DNA of 64,000 nucleotides from Methylobacterium durans (lineage in GTDB: Bacteria; Pseudomonadota; Alphaproteobacteria; Rhizobiales; Beijerinckiaceae). The translations under genes were made by a program, and so were the position numbers. Positions 9,130 to 18,316 of this stretch are shown piece after piece. Each line of letters starts with the position of its first letter. Position 1 is the stretch's first letter. The stretch spans positions 744,001-808,000 of the forward strand of contig NZ_CP029550.1 in assembly GCF_003173715.1 (NCBI RefSeq), given 5' to 3'. The notes beneath the pieces are model-generated. The model worked only from the letters and a program-made list of their open reading frames with translations. It was not told the origin of the DNA and searched no databases.

Positions 9130-9447
9130 ATGCGTGACGACGAGGACGCTGCTTCGGATCCCGTCCTGCCGGAGCCGGTCCGGGATCACCTCGGCCAGCA
9201 GTTGCGGACGGTCTACAATGTCGATGCCGGCAAGCCGCAATATCTCGGCGACGAGGCGGTGCCGCAGGCGTTCGAGCCGCAGATCAAGCGCCTCGAGACG
9301 CGCCTGAAGACGCACGAGGAAGGAACGATCGCGGTCGAAGGCGCCCTCGAGCGTATCCTCGACGCCTTCGGCCTCGACCCCGATGCCAAGGCCGGCGGCC
9401 GCGTGCCGGACCCGGCCGCGTCAGGGGCGCGGGCGAGTGGCAAGTAG
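9130..9447 (+). CDS. NepR-like putative anti-sigma factor
   Basis: Protein of 105 residues. Residues 17-60 ([13 protein letters not shown], then [17 protein letters not shown]) resemble the NepR core, in which an L-R-x-x-Y helix and a P-x-x-F-x-x-L-L-x-x-L helix bind EcfG and PhyR; here the P-D-R-F box is altered to P-Q-A-F and a short insertion separates the helices. The C-terminal part is unlike short NepR proteins and ends in a low-complexity tail. G-G-G-A-G 11 bp upstream is a fair ribosome-binding site. Its 3' end overlaps the convergent mscL gene by 27 bp. The role, restraining EcfG or interacting with PhyR, is inferred from similarity and from proximity to the NepR-EcfG fusion gene. 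Confidence 0.68.
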   Translation: MRDDEDAASDPVLPEPVRDHLGQQLRTVYNVDAGKPQYLGDEAVPQAFEPQIKRLETRLKTHEEGTIAVEGALERILDAFGLDPDAKAGGRVPDPAASGARASGK

Positions 9448-9849
9448 GTCGCGGATCTCGCCGAGGATCTTCACGTCCGCCGGCACCTCGGCGACGGCCT
9501 CGGGCTTCTGCTCCTCACGGGTCTGCAGCTTGTTCATGGCGCGGATGACGAGGAACAGCACGAAGGCGACGATGGTGAAATTGATGGCGACGGTGACGAA
9601 CTGCCCATAGCCGAGAACCGCGCCCTGCTTCTTGGCCTCGGCATAGGCGAGGCCGCTCTGCACCTTCGACGAGAGCGGAACGTAGTAGTTCGAGAAGTCG
9701 AGACCGCCGGTGATCGCTCCGATGACCGGCATGAACACGTCCTGCACGGCGGAGGTGACGATCGCCCCGAAGGCCGCGCCGATGATCACGCCAACGGCGA
9801 GATCGACCACGTTCCCGCGCAGCGCGAACTTTTTGAATTCCTCCAGCAT
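9421..9849 (-). CDS. mscL: Large-conductance mechanosensitive channel MscL
   Basis: Homopentameric inner-membrane channel that opens under membrane tension to release solutes during hypo-osmotic shock. It has 142 residues, the usual size. The N-terminal [24 protein letters not shown] amphipathic helix runs into pore helix TM1 ([12 protein letters not shown]); TM2 is the hydrophobic stretch [14 protein letters not shown], and the C-terminal bundle includes E-I-R-D-L-L. The start at 9849 has a strong GGAGGGG site 6 bp upstream; the longer frame from 9939 has none. It converges with the NepR-like gene and overlaps its last 27 bp. Confidence 0.96.
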   Translation of the reverse strand: MLEEFKKFALRGNVVDLAVGVIIGAAFGAIVTSAVQDVFMPVIGAITGGLDFSNYYVPLSSKVQSGLAYAEAKKQGAVLGYGQFVTVAINFTIVAFVLFLVIRAMNKLQTREEQKPEAVAEVPADVKILGEIRDLLATRPRP

Positions 9850-9960
9850 CGCACCCCTCCGCATCGACAGGGCCACTTCTCGCGACCCATGCGAGCTTAG
9901 GCAAGATGATCGCACCGCAACAGGCCGTGGACATTCCATCCACGCCCAATCGCGGCCCGG

Positions 9961-10806
9961 TCACGGAGCCTGAGGACCGGTTGTCGGCTCGTCCGGCAGG
10001 ACCGGGCGGCTCAGCGATTCCAGTTTCGCCCGGCGACGATATTGGATCGCGCCGACTGGAATCACCGCGAGATAGGCGAGGCTGACGGCGACCATCACCT
10101 CGAAGGGGAAGCTGATGGCGATGCCGAAGATCGCGACGCCGAGAAGGAAGATCGGCAGAACCCACCCGCGCGGCACCCGCTTGCCCATGGTCTTGCCGGA
10201 GAAGGTCGGCACTGTTGAGACGACGAGGAGGGCGATGGCGAGCAGGTAGACGAGGACCAGCGGCGCCGCCCATTTCTCGAACGAGAAGCCGAGGAAGTGC
10301 AGGTAGAGCGGCAGCATCGCCGTCAGCGCGCCGGCAGGCGCCGGCATACCGACGAAATAGTCCTTCTTCCACTCGGGCCGGTCGGGATCGTCTAGCATCG
10401 CGTTGAAGCGGGCGAGCCGCAGGCCCATGGCGATCGCGAAGATCAGCGCCACGATCCAGCCGACCGAGCGCAAGTGGAAGAGCGCGAAGCCGTAGAGGAT
10501 CAAGGCCGGCGCGCAGCCGAAATTGACGAAGTCGGCCAGCGAATCGAGTTCGGCCCCGAAGCGCGACGTGCCCTTGAGGAGACGGGCGACGCGCCCGTCG
10601 ACGCCGTCGAGGAGCGCTGCCACCACGATAGCGATCACGGCCGGCTCGAACTTGCCCTCGAAGGCGAGGCGAATCGCGGTGAGCCCGAGGCAAAGCGCCA
10701 TCAGGGTGATCATGTTCGGCGCGATCATCCGGAACGGCACCGGCTTGAAGCGGCGCGGCTTCGGCTCGTTCGGGTCCGGCGCGAAGGGCGGGAACAGATC
10801 GTCCAT
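9961..10806 (-). CDS. pssA: CDP-diacylglycerol-serine O-phosphatidyltransferase
   Basis: Inner-membrane enzyme joining CDP-diacylglycerol and L-serine to give phosphatidylserine, the first committed step to phosphatidylethanolamine. It has 281 residues. The CDP-alcohol phosphatidyltransferase motif is complete: D-G-R-V-A-R at 70-75, Gly84, Asp88 and Asp92. Seven to eight hydrophobic segments surround it. The cytoplasmic N-terminus is proline- and arginine-rich. It lies directly downstream of psd on the same strand with 12 bp between, so the two successive enzymes are probably co-transcribed. Confidence 0.95.
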   Translation of the reverse strand: MDDLFPPFAPDPNEPKPRRFKPVPFRMIAPNMITLMALCLGLTAIRLAFEGKFEPAVIAIVVAALLDGVDGRVARLLKGTSRFGAELDSLADFVNFGCAPALILYGFALFHLRSVGWIVALIFAIAMGLRLARFNAMLDDPDRPEWKKDYFVGMPAPAGALTAMLPLYLHFLGFSFEKWAAPLVLVYLLAIALLVVSTVPTFSGKTMGKRVPRGWVLPIFLLGVAIFGIAISFPFEVMVAVSLAYLAVIPVGAIQYRRRAKLESLSRPVLPDEPTTGPQAP

Positions 10807-10818
10807 CGGGGCCTCCCC

Positions 10819-11529
10819 TCAGATCCGGCGGAAGGTCCGCTCGGGACCACCCGAGAGATCGGCGAGCACCGTCTCGCCCGCGACCGCCTTCTGGCCGAGC
10901 CCGACGAGGACGCGGGTTCCGGCCGGCAGGTAGACGTCGACCCGCGATCCGAACCGGATGAGCCCGAAGCGCTCGCCGACCTGGAGCGAATCGCCCGCCG
11001 CCACGAAACCGACGATGCGGCGTGCGACGAGGCCGGCGATCTGCACCACGCCGATGCGCACCGGCGCGCCCTTGTGCAGGGTCTCCATCACGAGGCCGTT
11101 GCGCTCGTTGTCCTCGCTCGCCTTGTCGAGCTCGGCGTTGAGGAACAGGCCCGGCGTGTAGTGGATCTGCCCGATCCGGCCCGTCACAGGCACCCGGTTC
11201 ACGTGGCAGTCGAACACGTTCATGAAAACCGAGACCCGGGTCATCGGCACCTGCGGCAGGTCGAGTTCCGGCGGCGGCAGCACGGTCGCGATCAGGTTCA
11301 CGCGCCCGTCCGCCGGCGAGACCACGAGGCCCTCGGCCACCGGCGTGACGCGCTCCGGATCGCGGAAGAAGTAGCAGACCCAGAGGGTGAGGATCAGGAA
11401 GATCCAGCCGAAGAACTGCGAGAAGTAGCCCGCCAGCACCGTCAGCACGATGCCGATCAGGATGAAGGGATAGCCCTCCTTGTGGATCGGCACGAGGACG
11501 CGGCGGATCGTCTCGAAGAGATCGGTCAT
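10819..11529 (-). CDS. psd: Phosphatidylserine decarboxylase proenzyme
   Basis: Pyruvoyl-dependent membrane-associated enzyme that decarboxylates phosphatidylserine to phosphatidylethanolamine. At 236 residues it belongs to the short (archaeal/alphaproteobacterial) class. A hydrophobic hairpin lies at about 21-55 ([18 protein letters not shown]). S-P-A-D-G-R-V at 71-77 and [12 protein letters not shown] at about 103-114 are family blocks. The self-cleavage site is Gly194-Ser195 in [10 protein letters not shown]; the Ser becomes the pyruvoyl group of the alpha chain. It is followed by pssA in a probable operon, and preceded by the Atm1-type exporter with a 106-bp gap. Confidence 0.95.
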   Translation of the reverse strand: MTDLFETIRRVLVPIHKEGYPFILIGIVLTVLAGYFSQFFGWIFLILTLWVCYFFRDPERVTPVAEGLVVSPADGRVNLIATVLPPPELDLPQVPMTRVSVFMNVFDCHVNRVPVTGRIGQIHYTPGLFLNAELDKASEDNERNGLVMETLHKGAPVRIGVVQIAGLVARRIVGFVAAGDSLQVGERFGLIRFGSRVDVYLPAGTRVLVGLGQKAVAGETVLADLSGGPERTFRRI

Positions 11530-11635
11530 GGAGGTTCAGGCACTCCTGCTCTCGCCGGCAGCACGCGCCCCGGCGGGGCCGGATGGCAGCCCCGGGGATT
11601 CCGTCAACCGCCACGCCGGGCCGGGGCCCCGCCCC

Positions 11636-13564
11636 CTACTCGGCGGGCAGCGGCTCGGGCGCGCGCATGCGGGGCTCCGCGGCACCCGGAAGGTCGTCCT
11701 CGTCCTCCGCGCGCTTGAGGGCCTCGCGGGCCTCGTCGGCCTCGCGCTGGCGGCTCCACAGGGCCGCGTAGACGCCGCCCCTCGCCAGCAGGCTCGGGTG
11801 GTCGCCCCGCTCCACGACGAGGCCGCGGTCGAGCACGATGATCTCGTCGGCGTTGACGACGGTGGACAGGCGGTGCGCGATGACGAGGGTGGTGCGTCCC
11901 CGCGACACCCGTTCGAGGGCGTCCTGGATCTCGCGCTCGGTGAAGGAATCGAGCGCTGAGGTCGCCTCATCGAGGACGAGGATCGGCGGCCCCTTCAGGA
12001 TGGTGCGGGCGATCGCGACCCGCTGCTTCTCGCCGCCCGACAGCTTCAGCCCGCGCTCGCCGACCGGCGTGTCGTAGCCCTCCGGCAGGCCGGAGATGAA
12101 GCGGTCGATCTGGGCGAGGCGGGCGGCCTCGCGAACCTCCTCGAGGCTCGCGTCCCAGCGGCCGTAGCGGATGTTGTAGCCGATCGTGTCGTTGAACAGG
12201 ACCGTGTCCTGCGGAACCATGCCGATGGCGGCGCGCAGGCTGTCCTGCCGGACCTGCGCGATGTCCTGCCCGTCGATCGTGATGCGGCCGCCCTGCGTCT
12301 CGTAGAACCGGAACAGCAGCCGCGACAGGGTCGACTTGCCGGCCCCCGAGGGACCGACGATGGCGACCGTCCTGCCGGGGGCGACCGAGAAGGTGACCCC
12401 GCGCAGGATCGGCCGGTCCGGGTTGTAGGCAAAGCGCACGTCCTCGAAGCGCACGGCAGCTTCCGCGACGCGCAGGGCCGGTGCGCCCGGGCGGTCCGCG
12501 ATCTCGGGGTTGCGGTGCAGGATCCGGAACATGTCGTCGATGTCGATCAGGGCCTGTTTGATCTCGCGGTAGATCATGCCCATGAAGTTGAGCGGCATCG
12601 AGAGTTGGATCAGCATCGTGTTGACGAGCACGAACCCGCCGATCGTGGTCCGCCCGGCCATGATGTCGCGCGCGGACAGCCACATCACGATCGTCATGCC
12701 GATGGTGAAGATGACGGCCTGACCCGCATTCAGCACGGCGAGCGAGACGTAGGTCTGGGTCGAGGCTTTTTCGTACTTCGCCATCGAGGCGTCGTATCGC
12801 TCGGTCTCGCGCCGCTCCGCGCCGAAATACTTCACCGTCTCGAAGTTCAGGAGGGAGTCGACCGCCTTGGTATTGGCCTCGGTGTCGGAATTGTTCATCC
12901 GGCGCCGGATCGCGATCCGCCACTCCGTCGCCTTGTAGGTGAAGCCGAGATAGGCGAGCACCGTCACCAGCACGACGGCCGAGTATGTCCAGTCGAACTC
13001 GTAGGCGAGGACGCCGATCACGAGCACGAACTCGACGATGGTCGGCACCAGGGTGAGCACCATCAGCCGCGACAATTCCTCGATGCCGCCGCGGCCCCGC
13101 TCCAGAACGCGCGTCAGCCCGCCGGTCTTGCGCTCCAGGTGGAAGCGCAGGGACAGGCGGTGCATGTGCTCGAAGGTCTCCAGCGCGAGCCGGCGCACGG
13201 CATGCATCGCGACCTTGGCGAAGAGCCCGTCCCGCACCTGCGTCAATGCGCTCATCACGATGCGCGCCAGACCGTAGAGCGCGATCATCAGCACCGGCGC
13301 GGCGAAGAGGCCGGTGGGCAGGGCCTCGCCGGGCTTGGCATTGGCAGCGGCGACGAGGGCGTCGGTCGCCCATTTGAAGGTGAAGGGCGCCACCATCGTC
13401 GCGAGCTTGGCGACGAGCAGGAGGCCGAAGGCGAGAAAGACGCGCCGCTGCAGGTCGAGCCGGCCGTGGGGCCAGAGATAGGGCCAGAGCCGGCGATAGG
13501 TGGTGACGAGGCCGGGGCGCTCGGGCGGCGCGGCCGGGCCAGAATCGGAACTCATGGGTGACAT
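11636..13564 (-). CDS. Atm1/HMT1-type ABC exporter (fused permease-ATPase)
   Basis: Half-transporter of 642 residues that should work as an inner-membrane homodimer. Six transmembrane segments occupy roughly the first 320 residues; the nucleotide-binding domain has Walker A G-P-S-G-A-G-K-S-T, signature L-S-G-G-E-K-Q-R and Walker B I-L-V-L-D-E-A-T-S. The N-terminal layout, the T-K-A-V-D-S-L-L-N-F-E-T-V-K-Y-F block and L-N-A-G-Q-A-V-I-F match the Atm1 group, which moves glutathione-linked metal or sulfur compounds in bacteria and mitochondria. Substrate is inferred only. Two starts are possible, ATG at 13564 or ATG at 13555 (M-S-S-D-S-G); neither has a strong Shine-Dalgarno. The C-terminal 40 residues are charged and proline-rich. 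Confidence 0.9.
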   Translation of the reverse strand: MSPMSSDSGPAAPPERPGLVTTYRRLWPYLWPHGRLDLQRRVFLAFGLLLVAKLATMVAPFTFKWATDALVAAANAKPGEALPTGLFAAPVLMIALYGLARIVMSALTQVRDGLFAKVAMHAVRRLALETFEHMHRLSLRFHLERKTGGLTRVLERGRGGIEELSRLMVLTLVPTIVEFVLVIGVLAYEFDWTYSAVVLVTVLAYLGFTYKATEWRIAIRRRMNNSDTEANTKAVDSLLNFETVKYFGAERRETERYDASMAKYEKASTQTYVSLAVLNAGQAVIFTIGMTIVMWLSARDIMAGRTTIGGFVLVNTMLIQLSMPLNFMGMIYREIKQALIDIDDMFRILHRNPEIADRPGAPALRVAEAAVRFEDVRFAYNPDRPILRGVTFSVAPGRTVAIVGPSGAGKSTLSRLLFRFYETQGGRITIDGQDIAQVRQDSLRAAIGMVPQDTVLFNDTIGYNIRYGRWDASLEEVREAARLAQIDRFISGLPEGYDTPVGERGLKLSGGEKQRVAIARTILKGPPILVLDEATSALDSFTEREIQDALERVSRGRTTLVIAHRLSTVVNADEIIVLDRGLVVERGDHPSLLARGGVYAALWSRQREADEAREALKRAEDEDDLPGAAEPRMRAPEPLPAE

Positions 13565-13676
13565 GTCCGGGAATGCGGGTGCTCGGCCGGCATATAGGCG
13601 CGCCCGCCCCCGCATGCACGCTCCGTCCCGGCAGGGCCGCCCTGCGGGCAGGACGGGGCGTGGGCCCCGCCCATGC

Positions 13677-15314
13677 TCAGCCGCGCTTCTTCTGCCGCTG
13701 CGCCGTGCCGTCGTCGGTCGGCAGGACGAAGATCTGTCCTGGGTAGATCAGGTCGGGATCGCGGATCTGCTGCTGGTTGGCGTCGTAGATCACCGTGTAG
13801 CGGTCGCCCTTGCCGTAGGTGCGACGGCTGATCTGCCAAAGGCTGTCGCCGCGGGTGATCCGGGCGGTGCTGATCTCGGCGACGAACACGCCCGGCGTCC
13901 CCTCGGACCGCGCCGCCGGCGTCTCGACCTGCGCGGACATCTGCACGCCCCCCTGCGCCGGGGCGGTGGCGACGGCGGCCCGGTCCTCGGGCGCGGCCGC
14001 ACCCGGCGCCGCCTCGGCCCGCGGCGTCGCGTCCGCCCGTGCATGCGCCTGCGGCCCCGCATCCGCCTGCGGCCCTGCCTGTGCGTGTGGCCTCTCCCGC
14101 GGGCCGGGCGGAGCGGGCGTGTGGGGGCCGCTCGCCGTGGCGGAAGGCGGCTTCGGCTCCGCGGCGGCCGTCGGGCCGGGCGGCTCGGCGGCGGGCCGCG
14201 AGGCCGGTGCGGGCAGGCCCGCAGCCTCGGGCTCCCGGCTCGCGACCCGGGCGGGAACCGGGTAGTTGAAGGCGACCTCGGAGCGTGCCCGGACCTTGCC
14301 GGTGACGGTATCGACCTGATCGATGCGGATCTTGTAATCGCCCGGGCGCACGCCGCGGCCGATCGTGAAGGTCACGGTCCCGTCGTGGCCGACACTGCCC
14401 GGTGCGACCAGCGTGTCGTTGAGGTAGAGGCGCACGGTCGAGCCCGGCGTCGCCCGGCTCGTGATGAACAGCCGCCCGTTCTCCTGCGCGTCGACGCTGA
14501 CGATCTTGACCGGGTTGGCGCCCTGCGCCTCTGTCTTCGCCCTCGCTTCGGCGGCGCGGGGATCACCGCGCGGCGCGCCGGCAGGCGCGCGCTCTGCTCC
14601 GGGCCGGGCTTCCGCCACCTCGTTCTTGGCCTCGGGCTGCGAGAGCACGACGGTCGGCTGATCGGGCGAGGTCAGGGCGACGAGGGGCTTGGTGTCGCGC
14701 GTCGGCGCCACCACGACGGCCACGCTCTGCTTCGAGCGCGTCTCGCGACCCTCCGACCCGGTCGAGCGCAGGACGATCTCGCTGTTGCCCGGCGGGAGCG
14801 CGGGCGGCACGATGGCGAACTGCCCGTTGGGATCGGCGAGGGCCCGGGCCACGATCTTGCCGTTGACGAGCATCTCGACCGAGGTGTTCGGCAACCCGCG
14901 CCCAGCGACCACGGCCTCGCCGTCCGGCTCCACGCGGATCAGGTCGAAGCTCGGGCCGCTCTCCGGGCCGGCGGCCGCGGGCTTGCGCGGCTCCCCCTTC
15001 GCCTCGGGCGCGATGCCCGGCATCGCATCGGGCGAGAGGTTCGCGAGAGGCTTCGCGTCCGGTGCCGCGCCAGCGGAACCGGCCCGAGCCTTGCCTGAGG
15101 CCTCGGAGGCCGCATCGGGCTCGCTGGCGGTGCCGCGGCCCGCGGGCGTCTCCAGCGCGGCGACCGGCGGGCGCGCGTCCGTTTGCGGCGCGCGTGCCGG
15201 CTCTGTCGCCCGCTTCATGAACTCGCCGGCTCCGAACAGGCCGACCACGAGCAGGAACCCGCCCAGCAGGCCGATGCCCGCGAGACCGAGACTCCGCCGC
15301 AACTCCGCCGTCAT
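13677..15314 (-). CDS. LysM-domain peptidoglycan-binding protein with long disordered linker
   Basis: Membrane-anchored envelope protein of 545 residues. One N-terminal transmembrane helix (about 9-30, L-G-L-A-G-I-G-L-L-G-G-F-L-L-V-V-G-L) leads into an Ala/Pro-rich linker. Two beta-rich segments follow (about 120-190 and 235-315), containing V-E-M-L-V-N-G-K-I-V and V-R-L-Y-L-N-D-T-L-V, which look like Ig-like carbohydrate-or-wall-binding repeats. Another Pro/Ala/Glu linker precedes a C-terminal LysM (about 490-535: R-G-D-S-L-W-Q-I-S-R-R-T-Y-G through D-L-I-Y-P-G-Q-I-F-V-L-P). The family is widespread in Rhizobiales as a LysM peptidoglycan-binding protein of unknown exact role. Confidence 0.88.
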   Translation of the reverse strand: MTAELRRSLGLAGIGLLGGFLLVVGLFGAGEFMKRATEPARAPQTDARPPVAALETPAGRGTASEPDAASEASGKARAGSAGAAPDAKPLANLSPDAMPGIAPEAKGEPRKPAAAGPESGPSFDLIRVEPDGEAVVAGRGLPNTSVEMLVNGKIVARALADPNGQFAIVPPALPPGNSEIVLRSTGSEGRETRSKQSVAVVVAPTRDTKPLVALTSPDQPTVVLSQPEAKNEVAEARPGAERAPAGAPRGDPRAAEARAKTEAQGANPVKIVSVDAQENGRLFITSRATPGSTVRLYLNDTLVAPGSVGHDGTVTFTIGRGVRPGDYKIRIDQVDTVTGKVRARSEVAFNYPVPARVASREPEAAGLPAPASRPAAEPPGPTAAAEPKPPSATASGPHTPAPPGPRERPHAQAGPQADAGPQAHARADATPRAEAAPGAAAPEDRAAVATAPAQGGVQMSAQVETPAARSEGTPGVFVAEISTARITRGDSLWQISRRTYGKGDRYTVIYDANQQQIRDPDLIYPGQIFVLPTDDGTAQRQKKRG

Positions 15315-15548
15315 GGCGTCCTACTCCCGTGGCGTCGACGGGGCCGGGCGGCCTGCCGCGGACACGCGCGGGGCACTGACAAAACCGTCGACTGGTCGCG
15401 GCATATTAACGTACATGACCGAGACACCAAGCCGCCGACGCCCAGGTAGGGGTGAATCCCGCGCATATTCAGCAGTTTGGCACAGCCGGACGCGAGGAAC
15501 GCGCACGGGCCGGCGGAGGCGCGGCGAACTGAGACAGGAGGACGCCGG

Positions 15549-16151
15549 ATGGCGCCGGTGAAGACGGTCTGCGTGTATTGCGGCTCGGGATTCGGCGAGA
15601 ATCCGGCATTTCGGCAGGCCGCCGAGACGCTCGGCCGCTCGCTGGCCGCGGCCGGAATCGGCCTCGTCTACGGTGGCGGCAATGTCGGCCTGATGGGCAC
15701 GGTCGCCCGCGCCGTCCTCGACGGCGGCGGCCATGTCACCGGCATCATCCCGGACTTCCTGAAGTCGCGCGAGCGCATGCTCGACGACATCCAGGAGACA
15801 GTCGTGGTCGGCGACATGCACACCCGCAAGCGCATGATGTTCGACCGCTCGGACGCCTTCGTGGCGCTGCCCGGTGGCATCGGCACGCTGGAGGAACTCG
15901 TCGAGCAGCTGACCTGGGCGCAGCTCGGCCAGCACGCCAAGCCGATCCTGCTCGTCTCGATCGCCGAATTCTGGCGCCCGCTCCTGACGCTGTTCGACCA
16001 CATGCGCGGCCACGGCTTCATCCGCGAGGGCCTCGACCTGAACTACCTCGTGGCGAAGGACGCGGCCGATGTCGTGCCGATGCTGCGCCGGGAAGCCGCC
16101 CGCCGCGAGCCGGCACCGGAGGCCGAGGAGTTCATCAAGGAGCGGTTCTGA
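15549..16151 (+). CDS. LOG-family protein (cytokinin riboside 5'-monophosphate phosphoribohydrolase type)
   Basis: Cytoplasmic Rossmann-fold protein of 200 residues in the LOG family (TIGR00730), which hydrolyses nucleoside 5'-monophosphates, including cytokinin ribotides, to base and ribose-5-phosphate. The binding motif G-G-G-N-V-G-L-M-G is at about 39-47, and the family catalytic signature P-G-G-I-G-T-L-E-E at about 115-123, with M-H-T-R-K-R-M-M before it. The start at 15549 has an AGGAGG site 7 bp upstream. Old annotations call the family lysine decarboxylase, which is wrong. In plant-associated methylobacteria cytokinin production is known, but this enzyme's natural substrate cannot be told from sequence. 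Confidence 0.9.
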   Translation: MAPVKTVCVYCGSGFGENPAFRQAAETLGRSLAAAGIGLVYGGGNVGLMGTVARAVLDGGGHVTGIIPDFLKSRERMLDDIQETVVVGDMHTRKRMMFDRSDAFVALPGGIGTLEELVEQLTWAQLGQHAKPILLVSIAEFWRPLLTLFDHMRGHGFIREGLDLNYLVAKDAADVVPMLRREAARREPAPEAEEFIKERF

Positions 16152-16162
16152 TTACTGCCGCA

Positions 16163-16272
16163 CCTCTCCCGTTCGGGAGAGGTCGACGCGGTGTGAGCCG
16201 ACCGTGTGAGGAATGCGACAACTCCGGAGCGGTCGCACCCCTCACCCCAGCCCTCTCCCGAACGGGAGAGGG
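16163..16272. repeat. REP-like palindromic repeat unit, single copy
   Basis: Two self-complementary arms, CCTCTCCCGTTCGGGAGAGG (16163-16182) and a near copy centred on CCCGAACGGG (16251-16272), bracket a conserved inner stretch ending GTCGCACCCCTCACCCC. The unit lies just after the stop of the LOG-family gene and before the 3' end of convergent cysS. The same unit occurs in tandem at 42.37-42.73 kb. Confidence 0.8.
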
Positions 16273-16351
16273 GGCCGGTCGCGCCGGCCGGTGGATCTCC
16301 GAGCGGCGTGTCGGCAGCTCTCTCGCATCGGCGGCCGGTCGGCCGTGCCCG

Positions 16352-17734
16352 TCACGGTACGACGCTCCAGGTCGTCGTCCCGTCCTTGTTGTCCTTCACG
16401 GTCACGCCCATTGCGGCGAGCGCATCCCGGACGCGGTCCGATTCCGGCCAGTTCCGGGCGGCGCGGGCGGCGCGGCGGGCCTCGATCAGGCTCTCCACGG
16501 CCGAGACGTCGACGCCGGAGGCACGCACGCTCGCCGCCTCGCGCTCCGAGCGGGTCTGCGCCAGGAAGCCGAGCAGGTTGGCGCCGGCCTTCAGCGTGGC
16601 CGGATCGTCGAGGCGGTGGATCTCGGCCAGGGCCGCGGCGGTGTTCAGATCGTCGAGCAGAGGCTCGAGGACCGCATCGGGCGGCACGGCGACGGCCTGG
16701 GCATCGCCGACCAGGCCGTACCAGCGCTCCAGCATCCGGGCGGCGTCTTCGAGGCCCCGCAGCGTCCAGTCGATCGGCTGACGATAATGCGTCTTGAGCA
16801 TCGCGAGTCGCACCACCTCGCCGGGCCAGTCGTTCAGCACCTCGCGGAGCGTCACGAAGTTGCCGAGCGACTTCGACATCTTCTCGCCCTCGACCTGCAG
16901 GAAGCCGTTGTGCAGCCAGACATTGGCCATCACGTCGGTGCCGAAGCAGCAGCGCGACTGCGCGACCTCGTTCTCGTGGTGGGGGAAGATCAGGTCGATC
17001 CCGCCGGCATGGATGTCGAAGGTGGTCCCGAGATGCTTCCAGGACATCGCCGAGCACTCGATGTGCCAGCCCGGCCGGCCTGGCGCCGCGATCCCCGAGG
17101 GTGACGGCCAGGAGGGCTCGCCCGCCTTGGAGGGCTTCCAGAGCACGAAATCGAGGGGCGAGCGCTTGTAGGGCGCGACCTCGACACGGGCGCCGGCCTC
17201 CATCTCGTCGAGAGGACGCTTCGAGAGCGCGCCGTAATCGGGCATCGAGGGCACGTCGAACAGGACGTGATCCTCCGCCACGTAGGCGTGACCGGCCGCG
17301 ACCAGACCCTCGATCAGGTTCACCATCTCGACGATGTGGTCGGTGGCGCGCGGCTCGATGAAGCTGGGGCGCTCTCCCGGCCGGTTCACATCCTCCGGCA
17401 TCAGGACGCCGAGGGCGCGGATGTCCTTGTGAAAGGCGGCGAGGGTGCCGTCCGTCAATTCGCGGATCGTGACGCCCCGCTCCAGGGCCCGCGCGTTGAT
17501 CTTGTCGTCCACGTCCGTAACGTTGCGGGCGTAGGTCACCTGCGCAGCGCCGTAGAGATGGCGCAGCAGCCGGAACAGCAGGTCGAAGACGATGATCGGG
17601 CGCGCGTTGCCGATATGGGCCGCGTCGTAGACCGTGGGCCCGCAGGCGTACATGCGCACATGGGCGGGATCGATCGGCACGAAGACCGCCTTCTCGCGGG
17701 TCAGCGTGTTGTAGAGCCGCAACATCGAGGCCAT
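16352..17734 (-). CDS. cysS: Cysteine-tRNA ligase
   Basis: Class I aminoacyl-tRNA synthetase charging tRNA-Cys in the cytoplasm; 460 residues, the normal bacterial size. The HIGH motif is H-I-G-N in [10 protein letters not shown] near residue 40, preceded by Y-A-C-G-P-T-V-Y-D whose Cys is a zinc ligand. Further zinc ligands are in the E-C-S-A-M-S and H-H-E-N-E-V-A-Q-S segments. The KMSKS loop is exact, K-M-S-K-S-L-G-N-F. The ATG at 17734 is chosen; an in-frame GTG at 17743 and ATG at 17725 are alternatives. It is monocistronic as far as can be seen and converges with the LOG-family gene across a palindromic repeat. Confidence 0.97.
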   Translation of the reverse strand: MASMLRLYNTLTREKAVFVPIDPAHVRMYACGPTVYDAAHIGNARPIIVFDLLFRLLRHLYGAAQVTYARNVTDVDDKINARALERGVTIRELTDGTLAAFHKDIRALGVLMPEDVNRPGERPSFIEPRATDHIVEMVNLIEGLVAAGHAYVAEDHVLFDVPSMPDYGALSKRPLDEMEAGARVEVAPYKRSPLDFVLWKPSKAGEPSWPSPSGIAAPGRPGWHIECSAMSWKHLGTTFDIHAGGIDLIFPHHENEVAQSRCCFGTDVMANVWLHNGFLQVEGEKMSKSLGNFVTLREVLNDWPGEVVRLAMLKTHYRQPIDWTLRGLEDAARMLERWYGLVGDAQAVAVPPDAVLEPLLDDLNTAAALAEIHRLDDPATLKAGANLLGFLAQTRSEREAASVRASGVDVSAVESLIEARRAARAARNWPESDRVRDALAAMGVTVKDNKDGTTTWSVVP

Positions 17735-17967
17735 GAAACCCACTCTCGTCCCTTCGGTCGCCGGCCGGTCGCCCGCCCCTGTTGCGCGGGAGCGACGGCC
17801 CTGCCGGCTCTCCTGCGCTAACCCAAAACGGTGAGCTTTTCGAGAACGACGACGGGCCTCGGGCCCGGCCGCTCGAAGAGATGCGCGACCGACGATCGAA
17901 AGCCTTTGTTTACCGTCCCGTCGGACCTTCAGCGCAATTGTGGATGATTTGGTCAGGAGAGACCTTC

Positions 17968-18297
17968 ATGCGTCGCACGGCTGCCGGCCTCAGCGCTCTT
18001 CTCGGCGCTCTTCTTCTCACCGCTGTCGCGCAGCCCGCGCGCGCCGGAACCGAGGCCGCCCCCGTCGAGCGCACCTTCCTGATCCCGTCGAGCGAGGGCT
18101 ACGGCGTCGGCGACTGCCTGACCGGGGGCCAGAGCGAGTGCGGCCAGGTCGTCGCCAACGCGTGGTGCGAGTCGCAGGGCTTCGCCGCGGCGGCCTCCTA
18201 CGGCATCGCCGCGCAGGAGGATTACACCGGCGCCATCGACACCGTGCCCTCCCCGAAGCGCGACGAGCGCCCGATCCGCATCACCTGCCAGGATTGA
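17968..18297 (+). CDS. Conserved exported hypothetical protein
   Basis: I do not recognise a named family. The protein has 109 residues with a signal peptide of about 27 (R-R-T-A-A-G-L-S-A-L-L-G-A-L-L-L-T-A-V), so it is periplasmic or secreted. The mature part carries four cysteines: C in V-G-D-C-L-T-G-G, S-E-C-G-Q-V-V, W-C-E-S-Q-G and the near-terminal T-C-Q-D, compatible with two disulfides. The start at 17968 is set by AGGAGAG 6 bp upstream; earlier in-frame starts have no site and would hide the signal peptide. It converges on creA. Confidence 0.8.
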   Translation: MRRTAAGLSALLGALLLTAVAQPARAGTEAAPVERTFLIPSSEGYGVGDCLTGGQSECGQVVANAWCESQGFAAAASYGIAAQEDYTGAIDTVPSPKRDERPIRITCQD

Positions 18298-18316
18298 GGG
18301 CGGCCGCCGCGCGGCC

